Assembly: GCA_005697215.1 (NCBI GenBank)
Contig: CP040003.1
Location: forward strand, 310,001 to 374,000
Direction: 5' to 3'
Length of the DNA stretch: 64,000 nucleotides
DNA from: Candidatus Saccharibacteria bacterium oral taxon 488
GTDB lineage: Bacteria; Patescibacteriota; Saccharimonadia; Saccharimonadales; Saccharimonadaceae
Under the pieces are notes generated by a model. The model was given only the letters and a program-made list of their open reading frames with translations, was not told where the DNA came from and ran no database searches. The translations under genes and the position numbers were made by a program. Shown here in pieces: positions 1 through 8,727 of the stretch; positions within the stretch are counted from its first letter, which is position 1; each line of letters opens with the position of its first letter.

Positions 1-83
1 CCTTTTCCGGAAACGTTGATGATTATCGTCAGCGCGAAAAAGCCAATCAATAATTTTATTGCTACTAAAATGAATTCATTCAT
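1..83 (-). CDS. DUF421 (YetF-like) membrane protein, N-terminal fragment
   Basis: Reading the minus strand from ATG at 83 gives 27 residues that run off the window edge. They form a hydrophobic first helix ending in INVSGKG. That matches my memory of the N-terminus of DUF421/YetF membrane proteins, where a helix is followed by a GKG turn. A -10-like TAAAAT at 90-95 leaves exactly 6 nt to the ATG, so the transcript is probably leaderless. Only the start is visible, so the function (poorly known even for the family) cannot be judged. Confidence 0.6.
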   Translation of the reverse strand, partial: MNEFILVAIKLLIGFFALTIIINVSGK

Positions 84-192
84 GGTTTGATTTTAGCACA
101 GACAGCCAGCGCTTCAGCATGATATGCTGACGGCGGAATCTTTATGTAAAGCAGGAGTTGAGAGTCTGTTTGACGACTTTAATATGCACAAT

Positions 193-768
193 TTAGGAAG
201 ACCTATTCTTGGACCCGTATTTTTCTCTAGCTATTTTAGTATACTTTCTGATAAAATCGCTTTTTGCATCAGTATACCCATCCCTATCATGCTCAAATTC
301 CTTCCAAAGCTTTAGTTTCAATTTCTCGTACTGTTTGGCAATGTCTCCATTCTCAATTAGATAATCCCTAAAGTAGATCTCATCATTATCCCCCACAACC
401 CTAATGTGGAGATGAAATACCTTATCCGCAAAGCCCTGTTTGGTGTATCCCTTATTCAATGAGATTCGTTTTACTTTCTCACTCATGCACAACCAATTAT
501 TTTCAACAAGGATATTTTTTACAGGCTCTAATTCTTTTTCCGACGGGACTTCAAGCAATATATCTACTATATTCTTTGCCTGTATATTTGGGATGGCCGT
601 GCTACCAATGTGAGATATTTGTGTTATGTATTTTTCTGGCACCAATGAGGAGATGGCTTTCACTTCCTCATCATACCAGCGTGCCCATTCTCTATTGTGT
701 TCTACAAGAAATATGGGGAATAATTGCCACAATTCTTCCAAACTCATTTTCTCTAGCTCTCTGTCCAT
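193..768 (-). CDS. GrpB/UPF0157 family nucleotidyltransferase-fold protein
   Basis: A 191-residue protein with the GrpB-family signature HIGSTAIP at residues 53-60, then KNIVDILLEV, where the Asp belongs to a nucleotidyltransferase-like active site. Later the usual HIRVV strand and FRDYL segment appear. Family members resemble minimal nucleotidyltransferases, but their substrate is not established. The start is supported by GGAGGATG just upstream, lying in the end of the kinase gene that stops at 778, so it is probably translated from the same mRNA as the kinase/regulator pair. The gene is clearly AT-richer than its neighbours and its product looks Firmicutes-like, which suggests transfer. 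Confidence 0.75.
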   Translation of the reverse strand: MDRELEKMSLEELWQLFPIFLVEHNREWARWYDEEVKAISSLVPEKYITQISHIGSTAIPNIQAKNIVDILLEVPSEKELEPVKNILVENNWLCMSEKVKRISLNKGYTKQGFADKVFHLHIRVVGDNDEIYFRDYLIENGDIAKQYEKLKLKLWKEFEHDRDGYTDAKSDFIRKYTKIAREKYGSKNRSS

Positions 769-777
769 TACATCCTC

Positions 778-2163
778 CTACTCAAATCTCACCACAAACC
801 GCATACCCTGCCCGTGTGGCACAAACTCATAATCCAGACTCTTGGCGTCGAGCAGCATTTTCACAGTGTAGAGGCCGATACCGCTGCTGTCGGTATGTTG
901 CTTCGTGCCGTCAGAACTGCGATAAAACGGGTCGAAGACGTGCTGGAGCTGTTGTTTAGTGAGTGGTTTGCAGGCGTTTTCGATGGCCAGCTCATGCTGG
1001 TCGCAGGTAAGTTTTATCACGCTCCCGGCGTCGCCATGGCGTACCGCATTTGACACCAGATTCGAGATGACGTGGCGCATCATGTCGCGGTTAGCACGCA
1101 CGGTCGTTGGGTGTGCGTCAACCGCGAAAGTCATGCCGCGCGTTTTTGCCAGCAGTGTATAGTCAGCAACCACCTCGGCGATTAGCTTGTCAATCCTCAG
1201 TCGTTTCTCCTGACGCAGAGCCTGCTCGGCCACGTTTCCAGAGCGCAAGACGTCGTTCACCATCGTTGTCAATTGATCAACCCGTACCACCGATTTCGCC
1301 AGGTACTGATCACGGTCTTTATACTCGCCGATGTTCAGCTGCATATTTTCGAGCATAATCCTGAGGGCCGCCAACGGCGTTTTCAGCTCGTGCGAGGCTG
1401 CACGGAGGAAGGCGATTTTTTCTTTCTCGAGCTGCGTGATCCGCTTATTTTCATGCTCCAGCGAGCGAATCGTCTGCCACAGATTTTGGTATAACTCGTT
1501 AATGTTTCGCCCTAGTACGCCGATCTCGTCATGGCTGTTCACCGGGTAGTGCACGTCCTTTTCCAGTCGCTGCATCGTCGTCGTCACCGCCGCCATCTGG
1601 CGAATCGGCCGCGTCACAAAACGGCTGTAGATGTAAGAAAATAGCAACGCCACTAGCAGCGAGCCGAGCATGGTATATGGCAATATGTGCAAGGTGGCGA
1701 GCTTGGCCTGAGTGACAGGCGCCACGTCGGCCAGCAGCTTGACTGTAATTTTTCGTCCTTGGTTATCCGTCACACTACCCTGCCGCAAAATCACCGAGCG
1801 CGGATCGACCGTTTGTCCGTCAGCGATTTTCACCACGCTGGTATCGACCGGTTTACCACTGTCTGTCACGATATTGACGGATTGAAAGCCTTGAAAATAC
1901 TGATCACGCCCGTCAATCGTTAGCGTGATATTGACGTTTTTCATACTCGCAAATTCCTGGCTGAGGCGGCGCATTTCCTCAGCCGATTTGCCGCGCAGCT
2001 CGGTGGTCAGCATTGCTAGGTTATTTGCTGCCTGGCGCTCTTTTTGCTGCAGATAAAATTGTGGCATCAAGGTGTAGACTAGTGCGTGCGCCAGGATGAT
2101 TACTGCTGCGAATAGGCCGATTGATACCAAAAATGTTTTGGGGAATAATTTAAGATTCTTCAT
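778..2163 (-). CDS. Membrane sensor histidine kinase
   Basis: A 461-residue sensor kinase. Transmembrane helices lie near residues 11-33 and 161-181 and flank an extracytoplasmic sensor domain of about 125 residues. A HAMP linker (182-235) follows, then the HisKA motif ASHELKTPLAAL with phospho-acceptor His258. A HATPase domain follows, with an N box (NLVSNAVRH) and G boxes (DSSGIGLY). It should autophosphorylate in response to an unknown external signal and pass phosphate to the regulator encoded just upstream, whose stop overlaps this start by 14 bp. The sensor domain is not recognisable by eye. Confidence 0.9.
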   Translation of the reverse strand: MKNLKLFPKTFLVSIGLFAAVIILAHALVYTLMPQFYLQQKERQAANNLAMLTTELRGKSAEEMRRLSQEFASMKNVNITLTIDGRDQYFQGFQSVNIVTDSGKPVDTSVVKIADGQTVDPRSVILRQGSVTDNQGRKITVKLLADVAPVTQAKLATLHILPYTMLGSLLVALLFSYIYSRFVTRPIRQMAAVTTTMQRLEKDVHYPVNSHDEIGVLGRNINELYQNLWQTIRSLEHENKRITQLEKEKIAFLRAASHELKTPLAALRIMLENMQLNIGEYKDRDQYLAKSVVRVDQLTTMVNDVLRSGNVAEQALRQEKRLRIDKLIAEVVADYTLLAKTRGMTFAVDAHPTTVRANRDMMRHVISNLVSNAVRHGDAGSVIKLTCDQHELAIENACKPLTKQQLQHVFDPFYRSSDGTKQHTDSSGIGLYTVKMLLDAKSLDYEFVPHGQGMRFVVRFE

Positions 2164-2806
2164 AGCGGTAGCCTACTCCCTTTACCGTGGTGATGCAATC
2201 CAGGTGCAATTTTTTGCGCAGGTTTTTGATGTAAACGTCGATCACCCGGTCGAACGGCACCTCGTCATCGCGCCATAACTTATCAATGATAGCCTGCCGG
2301 CTCCAGACCATGTTTGGATTATCCACCAGCAGCTTGAGGAGCTGCACTTCCTTGGGCTTGAGATGTGCGTCAGCATCATCATAAAATCCCTGATAGGCCA
2401 TAAAATCCACCGAGGCCAGGCCGCGCTGCCACAAGGTTTTTTTGACAGACTGCTGGCGACGAAGTAGCGCCCTAATTCGCTTCTCTAAAATCACCAGCGA
2501 AAACGGCTTACTCATATAGTCATCTGCCAGCTCGTCAAAACTAGCAACTTGCGTCGGCTCATCATGTAGCGCCGTCAACATCAGTACCGGCACGTCGCTA
2601 GTCTGACGAATTTGGCGCAGCGTCTCGATACCGCTCATCCCCGGCAACATAATGTCGAGGATAATCACATCCACCCCAGCAAATTTTTCCAGTGCTTCCT
2701 CGCCACTGGTCGCCGTCAGTACCGTAAAGCCGCGCTGGCGGAGGAATTGTTCGGTGCCAGTGCGTAAGGTGGGCTCGTCTTCAACAATAAGAATCGTTGA
2801 TGTCAT
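2150..2806 (-). CDS. OmpR/PhoB-family response regulator
   Basis: A 218-residue DNA-binding regulator. The receiver domain has acidic residues near 9-11, phospho-acceptor Asp51 (ILDIMLPG), the switch Thr in MLTAL and Lys100 in YMSKPF. A C-terminal winged helix ends in TTVKGVGYRYE. A longer reading frame exists, but I chose ATG 2806 because the protein then begins MTSTILIVEDE, as in the family, and because TATACT at 2813-2818 lies exactly 6 nt upstream, which fits a leaderless mRNA. It forms an operon with the histidine kinase that follows it and probably with the GrpB gene. Confidence 0.9.
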   Translation of the reverse strand: MTSTILIVEDEPTLRTGTEQFLRQRGFTVLTATSGEEALEKFAGVDVIILDIMLPGMSGIETLRQIRQTSDVPVLMLTALHDEPTQVASFDELADDYMSKPFSLVILEKRIRALLRRQQSVKKTLWQRGLASVDFMAYQGFYDDADAHLKPKEVQLLKLLVDNPNMVWSRQAIIDKLWRDDEVPFDRVIDVYIKNLRKKLHLDCITTVKGVGYRYEES

Positions 2807-2892
2807 ATAAGTAGTATACCGAAAATGCCGCCCGTGGTAAACGAGCGGCATGGGGCGCGTGGTCAGCGTCAAATTGGGACGCTTGGGTCGTA

Positions 2893-3354
2893 TCAGCGGA
2901 CGCCGACCACTTGCAGGCGCCGGGTGGTGCGACCGAGACCGAGAGAGATGGTTTCGGTGGCGTGGCGGTTGAGGAGGCTTTGTCCGAGGGGACTATCGAC
3001 CGAGATGCGGCCGTCAGACGGATCAGCCTCAAGGCTATCAACGAGGGTGTAGCGAAAGAGTTGACCTTGCTGATCAATGAGATCAACCACTGAGCCAATG
3101 GCGATGCGTAGCCGATCGCGCTTACGCGGCAGCGGCTTGGCGGTCTTGAGCGCAGTGCGTTTCTCGGCGAGCTTGCCATGGACGTTTTCGAGATTCATGA
3201 TAATGTCGCTGCGGCGGAGTTTGTCGTCGCGAGACTTAGCACGGCCGATGTCACGTAGTTCAGCCAAGAGTGCTTTTTCGCGGATTTCGAGTTCGTTGAT
3301 CTGCTTGTGTAATTCTTTGAAGCCTTTTTTACTGAGATATGTTGTCGTATTCAT
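2893..3354 (-). CDS. GreA/GreB-family transcript cleavage factor
   Basis: A 153-residue protein with the two-part Gre layout. An N-terminal charged antiparallel coiled coil covers about 10-75. A C-terminal FKBP-like domain follows, with GSVVDLID and the signature GRISVDSPLGQSLL, close to the SP(L/I)G(R/K)ALL motif of GreA. Gre factors bind backtracked RNA polymerase and stimulate cleavage of the extruded 3' end. Acidic residues at the coiled-coil tip are not obvious, so it could be a Gre-like anti-cleavage or regulatory paralogue. An AAGG lies just before ATG 3354, and a perfect inverted repeat GGTGAG-N6-CTCACC (3368-3385) sits in the leader. Confidence 0.75.
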   Translation of the reverse strand: MNTTTYLSKKGFKELHKQINELEIREKALLAELRDIGRAKSRDDKLRRSDIIMNLENVHGKLAEKRTALKTAKPLPRKRDRLRIAIGSVVDLIDQQGQLFRYTLVDSLEADPSDGRISVDSPLGQSLLNRHATETISLGLGRTTRRLQVVGVR

Positions 3355-3467
3355 CCTTACCCTTTCTGGTGAGGCTCACCTCACCGTAACTTATTACACC
3401 ATGGCATTCTGAAAATTAGCTGAAAAATTGTAAAAATGTTAAAAAAAGTCACGCCACCAGAGGTGAA

Positions 3468-4427
3468 TTACAGAGTTTTTGGCAGCGAAATGGTGAACGT
3501 TGTCGTGCCTTTGCGGCTGGCGGCGGTGAGTTGGCCGCCGAGGGCGCCGGCCAGTTGCTTGGCGAGGCTGAGGCCAAGGCCGTAGCCGCCAGTTCGCTGA
3601 TCGCCAGAGAAAAATCGCTCAAAAATATGCGGTAAGTCGCGCGCCGCGATTTGACCATCGTTCGTCAGGCAGACAGTGATACGGTGATGGGCAGCCTTGA
3701 TGTCAACCTGGACGCGAGACTTACGCGGGCTGTGACGCAGGGCGTTGTCGAGGATGATAGCGATGAGTTCGCGGACGATGAGGCGATGGCTGGTCAGGGT
3801 GATGGCCTCGTCGGTGATCAGTACGGTGCGCGCCTCGGCTTTGCGTTCAGTGATCAGCTTTCTGGTGAGGTCGGTGATGTCAAAGGTCTCGGTGGTGGTT
3901 TCTAACTGTCGATTAGCAGACGACAATTTGAGCAGCGTCTCGGTCAGTTGCGTTAAGCGGTCAGTTTCTTCGAGCGTACTCTGGAGCGTCTGGCGAAGCG
4001 ATGCCTTGCTGGCGCGCTGGTCGGACAATGCCAGCTCGGCCTCAGCCTTGATGACAGCCAGCGGCGTGCGCAGCTGATGGCTGGCGTTGGCGGTAAAGCG
4101 CGACTGGGCGTCATGTGCTGCCTCGATCGGCTCAAGCGTCCGTCGGGCCAGTATATAGGCACACACACCGCCGCCGAGCAGTACGATGAGGTTGAGATAG
4201 CCGAGGCTGATCAGCAAATTGGTGGTTGAAATTGACGGATGGTCGCGGATGATGGTCGTTTCGGTGTGGCCGTCGGTTTTGTGATGCTTACTCCAATTAT
4301 TCAGCTGGACGTCGAGCTCGGAGCTGGCAACTTGAAAGATGATGCCGCTAAATAGCAAGCTGACGGTCATCAGAATGAGCAAGTACCAGCCGGCGAGCTT
4401 GAGCGTTGCTGAAAAAAATAATTTCAC
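3468..4427 (-). CDS. Membrane sensor histidine kinase
   Basis: A compact 319-residue kinase. Transmembrane segments lie near 10-32 and 70-93 with only about 38 extracytoplasmic residues between them, so sensing is probably within the membrane or by a partner. The HisKA motif is ASHQLRTPLAVI with His117. The HATPase N box is IILDNALRHSP and the G box GGYGLGLSL. The start codon overlaps the stop of the regulator at 4424 by 4 nt (ATGA), so the two are translationally coupled. It resembles small QseC/CusS-type kinases. No HAMP domain is clear, which is unusual. Confidence 0.9.
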   Translation of the reverse strand: MKLFFSATLKLAGWYLLILMTVSLLFSGIIFQVASSELDVQLNNWSKHHKTDGHTETTIIRDHPSISTTNLLISLGYLNLIVLLGGGVCAYILARRTLEPIEAAHDAQSRFTANASHQLRTPLAVIKAEAELALSDQRASKASLRQTLQSTLEETDRLTQLTETLLKLSSANRQLETTTETFDITDLTRKLITERKAEARTVLITDEAITLTSHRLIVRELIAIILDNALRHSPRKSRVQVDIKAAHHRITVCLTNDGQIAARDLPHIFERFFSGDQRTGGYGLGLSLAKQLAGALGGQLTAASRKGTTTFTISLPKTL

Positions 4428-5098
4428 TCGCCAGCCTCCAATTTATAACCAAAGCCGCGCACCGTGTGAATCAGCGGCCGGCGAAATGGCTTGTCTATTT
4501 TCTTGCGCAGCTGCTTGATGTAGGCCTCGACGTTGTTGGGTAATATATCGGCATCAAAATCCCACACATGGGCGATCAATTTGTCTTTGCTAAGCGTCTG
4601 GCCGGGGTGGCGCGCTAGGTATTCAAGGAGCGCGTACTCCTTGCTGGTCAGGTCGATCGCGGTGCCAGCGCGAGTGACGGATTGCGTTGTCTGGTCAATT
4701 ACGAGATCAGCGATCTGAAGCGTGTCTGGTTGCTGAATCGGCGGGCGGCGAAGGAGCGCTCGCACGCGGGCGGTGAGTTCGGCGATGGCGAAGGGTTTGA
4801 CGAGATAATCATCAGCGCCGCTGTCCAGGCCGAACGTCTTGTCCTCGGTCGTCCCCAGCGCCGTTAACAGCAAAATCGGCATATCCTTGCCCTGCCCGCG
4901 TAAATCCTGCACGATGTCCGTGCCGCTCCGTCCCGGTAGCATCCGATCAACGACCAATAGATCGTACGGCTCGCTCATCGCCATATTCAATCCCTCATCT
5001 CCGTCATGCGTCACGTCCACGGCATGATGCTCACGCCGCAGCGCCTCAGCAATGATCCGGGCAATCTTTCGTTCGTCTTCGATGATAAGGAGGCGCAT
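4424..5098 (-). CDS. OmpR/PhoB-family response regulator
   Basis: A 224-residue response regulator with phospho-acceptor Asp51 (VVDRMLPG), Thr in LLLTALG and Lys in YLVKPF. The winged-helix domain ends with LIHTVRGFGYKLE, typical of the OmpR/PhoB class. A TATAAT at 5105-5110 lies exactly 6 nt before ATG 5098, so the operon mRNA is probably leaderless. The gene lies divergently from the MazG-like gene across a 94-bp AT-rich gap. It is the cognate partner of the downstream kinase by overlap. Target genes are unknown; autoregulation is plausible but no direct repeat was seen. Confidence 0.92.
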   Translation of the reverse strand: MRLLIIEDERKIARIIAEALRREHHAVDVTHDGDEGLNMAMSEPYDLLVVDRMLPGRSGTDIVQDLRGQGKDMPILLLTALGTTEDKTFGLDSGADDYLVKPFAIAELTARVRALLRRPPIQQPDTLQIADLVIDQTTQSVTRAGTAIDLTSKEYALLEYLARHPGQTLSKDKLIAHVWDFDADILPNNVEAYIKQLRKKIDKPFRRPLIHTVRGFGYKLEAGE

Positions 5099-5192
5099 GA
5101 GTATATTATATAAAATATTTTGCTAGTGTGTATAGTGAGCATCTCATACCTGGAGTTGCTCAACACAGTATATAGGCTTATAATTATAATCA

Positions 5193-5510
5193 ATGCACCT
5201 GGACGATAAAACATTTACCAATCTACTAATCATTTGTCAGGCTCTTGATGCGAAGTTCCCTCATGGTGCTGACATATTCCAGCGCGTATCGCGGCTGTGC
5301 GAGGAGAGTGGCGAGCTCGCTAGCGCCGTTAACCACCTTGAAGGTATGGGCGTCAAGTGCCGCAAACACGGCCAGCCGCAGTATGATAATCTCATCAAAG
5401 AGATTCAGGACGTCATGCGCTGCGCGGTTGGTATAGCTATGCATTACGGAGTAGAGCGTGAAGTTGTAGCGGCGATAACTCGGAGCGCCGAGGGAGTAGA
5501 GCGAAAATAA
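5193..5510 (+). CDS. MazG-like nucleotide pyrophosphohydrolase
   Basis: A 105-residue all-helical protein with the metal-binding pattern of the MazG/dUTPase-like NTP-PPase superfamily: RLCEESGELASAV (Glu37, Glu38, Glu41) followed by KEIQDVM (Glu70, Asp73), that is EExxE and ExxD. Such proteins hydrolyse (d)NTPs to monophosphates and are often housecleaning enzymes; the substrate here is unknown. TATAAT at 5179-5184 lies 8 nt before the ATG, consistent with a leaderless start. It stands alone, divergent from the regulator operon and upstream of the ABC exporter. Confidence 0.7.
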   Translation: MHLDDKTFTNLLIICQALDAKFPHGADIFQRVSRLCEESGELASAVNHLEGMGVKCRKHGQPQYDNLIKEIQDVMRCAVGIAMHYGVEREVVAAITRSAEGVERK

Positions 5511-5576
5511 GATATAGTGCCTTATGCCCCCTGCTCCACCCACATAGTGTATAATAAGCAGAAAGAAGGGAGACAT

Positions 5577-6341
5577 ATGGGACGAGATACAGCAAAACAG
5601 CAGCAGCCGATTGTCGAGATTCGTCATTTCCAGATGGCGTTTGGTGACAAAACGGTCATCCAGGACCTCAGTTTTGAGGTGCGACGTGGCGAGGTGTTCG
5701 GATTCTTAGGTAGCAACGGCTCGGGAAAGACGACGACGCTTAGAGCGCTGTTGGGGCTATACGAGCCGATGGCCGGCGAACTACTGGTTGACGGCAAACC
5801 GTACACGGTTGAGGATAGCGTCAAGCTAGGCTATCTTCCGGAGGAGCGCGGCTTGTACAAAAAAGAAAAAGTCATCGACACTATGATTTATTTTGGCCGA
5901 TTGAAGGGACTCGGCAAAGAAGAAGCGCGCACGTTCTCCATGAATTATTTGGAGCGAGTTGGTTTGAGCGACAAGGCAAAAACTCGGCTGGATAAATTAT
6001 CAGGCGGCCAGCAGCAAAAAATTCAGCTGGGCGTGACCATCATGGGCGACCCAGAGTTACTCATTTTGGATGAGCCGACTAAGGGTTTTGACCCAGTCAA
6101 TCGCCGACTACTAATGAACATCGTCGAAGAGCGACGTAAGGCTGGCGCGACGGTGATATTTGTCACCCACCAGATGGAAGAGGTTGAACGGCTATGTGAT
6201 CGGCTGATTCTATTAAAAGACGGTCGAGCGGCGGCGTACGGTACGCTAGCAGAAGTGAAAAAGCAGTTCGGCGGTGCGTCAATGGATGATATTTTCGTCA
6301 AGGTTTATGGCGGCGAGAAGCAGGAGGTACGTCATGAGTAA
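5577..6341 (+). CDS. ABC exporter ATP-binding protein (NatA type)
   Basis: A 254-residue ABC ATPase: Walker A GSNGSGKT (45-52), Q-loop region YLPEERGLY, signature LSGGQQQK (141-148), Walker B LLILDEP (161-167) and H-loop FVTHQ. YLPEERGLY and the C-terminal extension resemble NatA (sodium or antibiotic efflux) proteins. I start it at ATG 5577, which follows GAAGGGAG, rather than at the earlier in-frame ATG, because the upstream residues are not family-like; TATAAT lies near 5550. It overlaps the permease gene by 8 nt, so the two form one transporter. Confidence 0.88.
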   Translation: MGRDTAKQQQPIVEIRHFQMAFGDKTVIQDLSFEVRRGEVFGFLGSNGSGKTTTLRALLGLYEPMAGELLVDGKPYTVEDSVKLGYLPEERGLYKKEKVIDTMIYFGRLKGLGKEEARTFSMNYLERVGLSDKAKTRLDKLSGGQQQKIQLGVTIMGDPELLILDEPTKGFDPVNRRLLMNIVEERRKAGATVIFVTHQMEEVERLCDRLILLKDGRAAAYGTLAEVKKQFGGASMDDIFVKVYGGEKQEVRHE

Positions 6342-7566
6342 GATGCATAATTTGGGAATGGTGTTCAAATTTGAAGTGCTGCGCACTCTGAAAAAACCGA
6401 CCTTCTGGCTGATAGCGCTGGGTTTTCCGGTTATGATCGGATTGATTTTCGGTATTGTTCTTTGGTCAAATCAGGCGACTAAAGAGGCGGCCGATAAGCT
6501 TCAAGAACAAAAATTTAGCATTACTATGACAGATCATTCAAAGCTAATCAAGCCGGAAGTCGCAGCGGTGATGAAAGTCCAATCAGTTGACTCCGAAGCT
6601 GAAGGTATCGAAAAAGTTAAACGCCGTCAGACGGATGCTTATTTCTATATACCGAAGAATCTCGAGAAGGACACGATCAGGATATACGGCCAAGATACGG
6701 GGGTTTTTGAAAACAATAAGTACGAGGCGGTTGTCCGCACACTACTGAATCAGTCGGTTGATAGTAGGGTCACCGGATCGGAAGCGGCAGTGATCAAGCA
6801 GAAAATTAATTCGTCACTCAAGACCTATAAAGACGGTAAAGAAAGCGGCGGTGTGAACGAGATGATCGTGCCAGGGTTCTTCCTGGTGCTGTTTTATATG
6901 CTCGTTGCCTTCTTTAGTAATCAGATGCTGACGAGTACTGTCGAGGAGAAAGAAAACCGCACTGTGGAGATGTTGCTGACAACGGTGCAGGCCAGGACGT
7001 TGATTATCGGCAAGATTTGGGCGTTGATCGCTCTATCGCTGATTCAGGGGATGGTTATCGTTGTGCCGGTGTTGATTGGCTATTTTGGATTTGGTTCGCA
7101 GCTGCACTTGTCTAACTTTGATCTATCGCAAATTGTGTTTGATCCGACGAGAATCGCTGTTGCTGTTGCGCTGTTTGGTGCGAGCTTTACCATGCTGACT
7201 GGTCTGTTGGTAGCTATGGGGGCAATGATGCCGACCGCCAAGGAGGCGAGTTCGTGGGTTGGCCTGGTGATGATATTGCTATTTGGGCCGCTGTACGCCG
7301 CGTCAGTATTCGTTTCATACCCAGAGTCAACCTTCTCAATGGTTATGTCGTACTTCCCGCTTACGGCACCAATTCCGTTGATGATTAGGAATACGGTCGG
7401 CAATTTGTCGCTCATTGAGGCCTTGATCGGCGTAGCGGTCTTGGTGGTGTCTGCGGTACTGATCATGATGCTGGCGGTGCGGATTTTCCGCTACGGTGCG
7501 ATGTCCTATGACAGCAAGTTATCTCTGTCGGCGTTGCGGATGAAGCGAAAAGCTGATAAAGTTTAG
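6334..7566 (+). CDS. ABC-2 type permease (NatB-like)
   Basis: A 410-residue membrane subunit with the ABC-2/NatB layout. One helix lies near residues 22-43, then comes an extracytoplasmic domain of about 150 residues, then five or six C-terminal helices starting at VPGFFLVLFYML. The cytoplasmic EEKENRTVEML motif after the second helix is characteristic of NatB/ABC-2 subunits. The start ATG 6334 has AGGAGG spaced 6 nt before it and overlaps the ATPase stop. A longer in-frame GTG start inside the ATPase gene is rejected. Probably exports ions, peptides or an antibiotic with the preceding ATPase; the substrate cannot be read from sequence. Confidence 0.85.
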   Translation: MSKMHNLGMVFKFEVLRTLKKPTFWLIALGFPVMIGLIFGIVLWSNQATKEAADKLQEQKFSITMTDHSKLIKPEVAAVMKVQSVDSEAEGIEKVKRRQTDAYFYIPKNLEKDTIRIYGQDTGVFENNKYEAVVRTLLNQSVDSRVTGSEAAVIKQKINSSLKTYKDGKESGGVNEMIVPGFFLVLFYMLVAFFSNQMLTSTVEEKENRTVEMLLTTVQARTLIIGKIWALIALSLIQGMVIVVPVLIGYFGFGSQLHLSNFDLSQIVFDPTRIAVAVALFGASFTMLTGLLVAMGAMMPTAKEASSWVGLVMILLFGPLYAASVFVSYPESTFSMVMSYFPLTAPIPLMIRNTVGNLSLIEALIGVAVLVVSAVLIMMLAVRIFRYGAMSYDSKLSLSALRMKRKADKV

Positions 7567-7569
7567 GGT

Positions 7570-8715
7570 ATGAAAGTACGCATTGAAATAGACACCAAAA
7601 CGTTTGTGCGGTTTTGGCTGGTGGTGATTGGCTTTGGGCTGGCGGGGCTGATGATTTATTCGGCGCGGGATGCGCTGATGGTGCTCGGGACGGCGTTGTT
7701 TCTGGCACTGGCACTGAACGCGCCGGTGCGTAAGTTGGCGTCGTGGCTGCCCGGCAAGAGTCGGCTGGGTGGAACGGCGCTGGCGTTTATGCTGCTGATT
7801 ATCATCTTGACTAGTGTGATTTGGTTCGTGGTGCCGCCATTGGTGCAGCAATCGGCCAAGTTTGCCGAGACGCTGCCGGGGTTGGTCAATGGTGTTAACG
7901 AGCAGTGGCACGGGCTGAAGGGTTTCGTTGAGCAGAATGGCTTGCAGCCGCAGATTGATTCGCTGATGAATAATATCCGCGGCCAGGCATCCAGTTGGGC
8001 GGCGAGTTTCGGCGCGAATATCCTTGGTAGTATCGGCTCGCTGGCGTCATTTTTGGCATCGGCCTTTCTGGTGCTGGTGCTGACGTTCTTGATGCTGCTG
8101 GAGGGTCAGGAATGGATGGAGCGGCTGTGGCGATTGTATCGGGATGAGCAGCGGCGCGACCACCACAAGATGCTGGTTGGCAAGATTTATAACGTGGTGA
8201 CTGGCTACATCGTCGGGCAGCTGACGGTGTCGGGGATCGGCTCGCTGTGCGCCGGGGCGTTTGTGTTTGGCATGAGCTGGTTCATTCCGGAGATCGCAGC
8301 CAACTTGGCGATGCCGACGATTTTGCTGGTGTTCCTACTCAGCCTGATCCCGATGTTTGGGGCAACGATCGCTGGTGTGGTGGTGGGACTGATGCTGATG
8401 CTCAATAGCGTGTCGGCGGGCGTCATCTATCTCATCTATTTCGTGATCTACCAGCAGATTGAGAATAATTTTATCGCGCCAGTCATTCAGGGCAAGAAAG
8501 TCGAGCTGTCGGCGCTGGCGATCTTGGTGGCGGTGACGGTCGGGCTGTATGTTGGCGGCTTGGTCGGTGGTGTGGTGGCCATTCCGATCGCTGGATCGCT
8601 CAAGGTGCTGATGGACGATTATCTGGCGCATAATCGCGAGCCGCAGGCGCCGCCGCGCCGCTCGCCGCTAAAAAAGGCGCTCAAAAAAGCTGCTGAGACG
8701 AAGCCAGCTGAGTGA
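7570..8715 (+). CDS. AI-2E family (PerM) transporter
   Basis: A 381-residue polytopic protein. Two N-terminal helices lie around 13-65, followed by a soluble amphipathic region (about 90-150) rich in Gln and Asn, then a cluster of five or six helices with the family segment NNFIAPVIQGKKVELSAL. AI-2E/PerM proteins are implicated in autoinducer or small-solute export, or Na+/H+ antiport; the role here is unknown. The start is 3 nt after the ABC permease stop, so it is probably the third gene of that operon. The last 30 residues are basic and Ala/Pro-rich. Confidence 0.85.
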   Translation: MKVRIEIDTKTFVRFWLVVIGFGLAGLMIYSARDALMVLGTALFLALALNAPVRKLASWLPGKSRLGGTALAFMLLIIILTSVIWFVVPPLVQQSAKFAETLPGLVNGVNEQWHGLKGFVEQNGLQPQIDSLMNNIRGQASSWAASFGANILGSIGSLASFLASAFLVLVLTFLMLLEGQEWMERLWRLYRDEQRRDHHKMLVGKIYNVVTGYIVGQLTVSGIGSLCAGAFVFGMSWFIPEIAANLAMPTILLVFLLSLIPMFGATIAGVVVGLMLMLNSVSAGVIYLIYFVIYQQIENNFIAPVIQGKKVELSALAILVAVTVGLYVGGLVGGVVAIPIAGSLKVLMDDYLAHNREPQAPPRRSPLKKALKKAAETKPAE

Positions 8716-8727
8716 GTGGCCGAGAGA

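Noticed and set aside
5517..5576. Upstream extension of the ABC exporter ATPase
   Set aside because: The residues are not family-like and the -10 box and Shine-Dalgarno lie inside this stretch.
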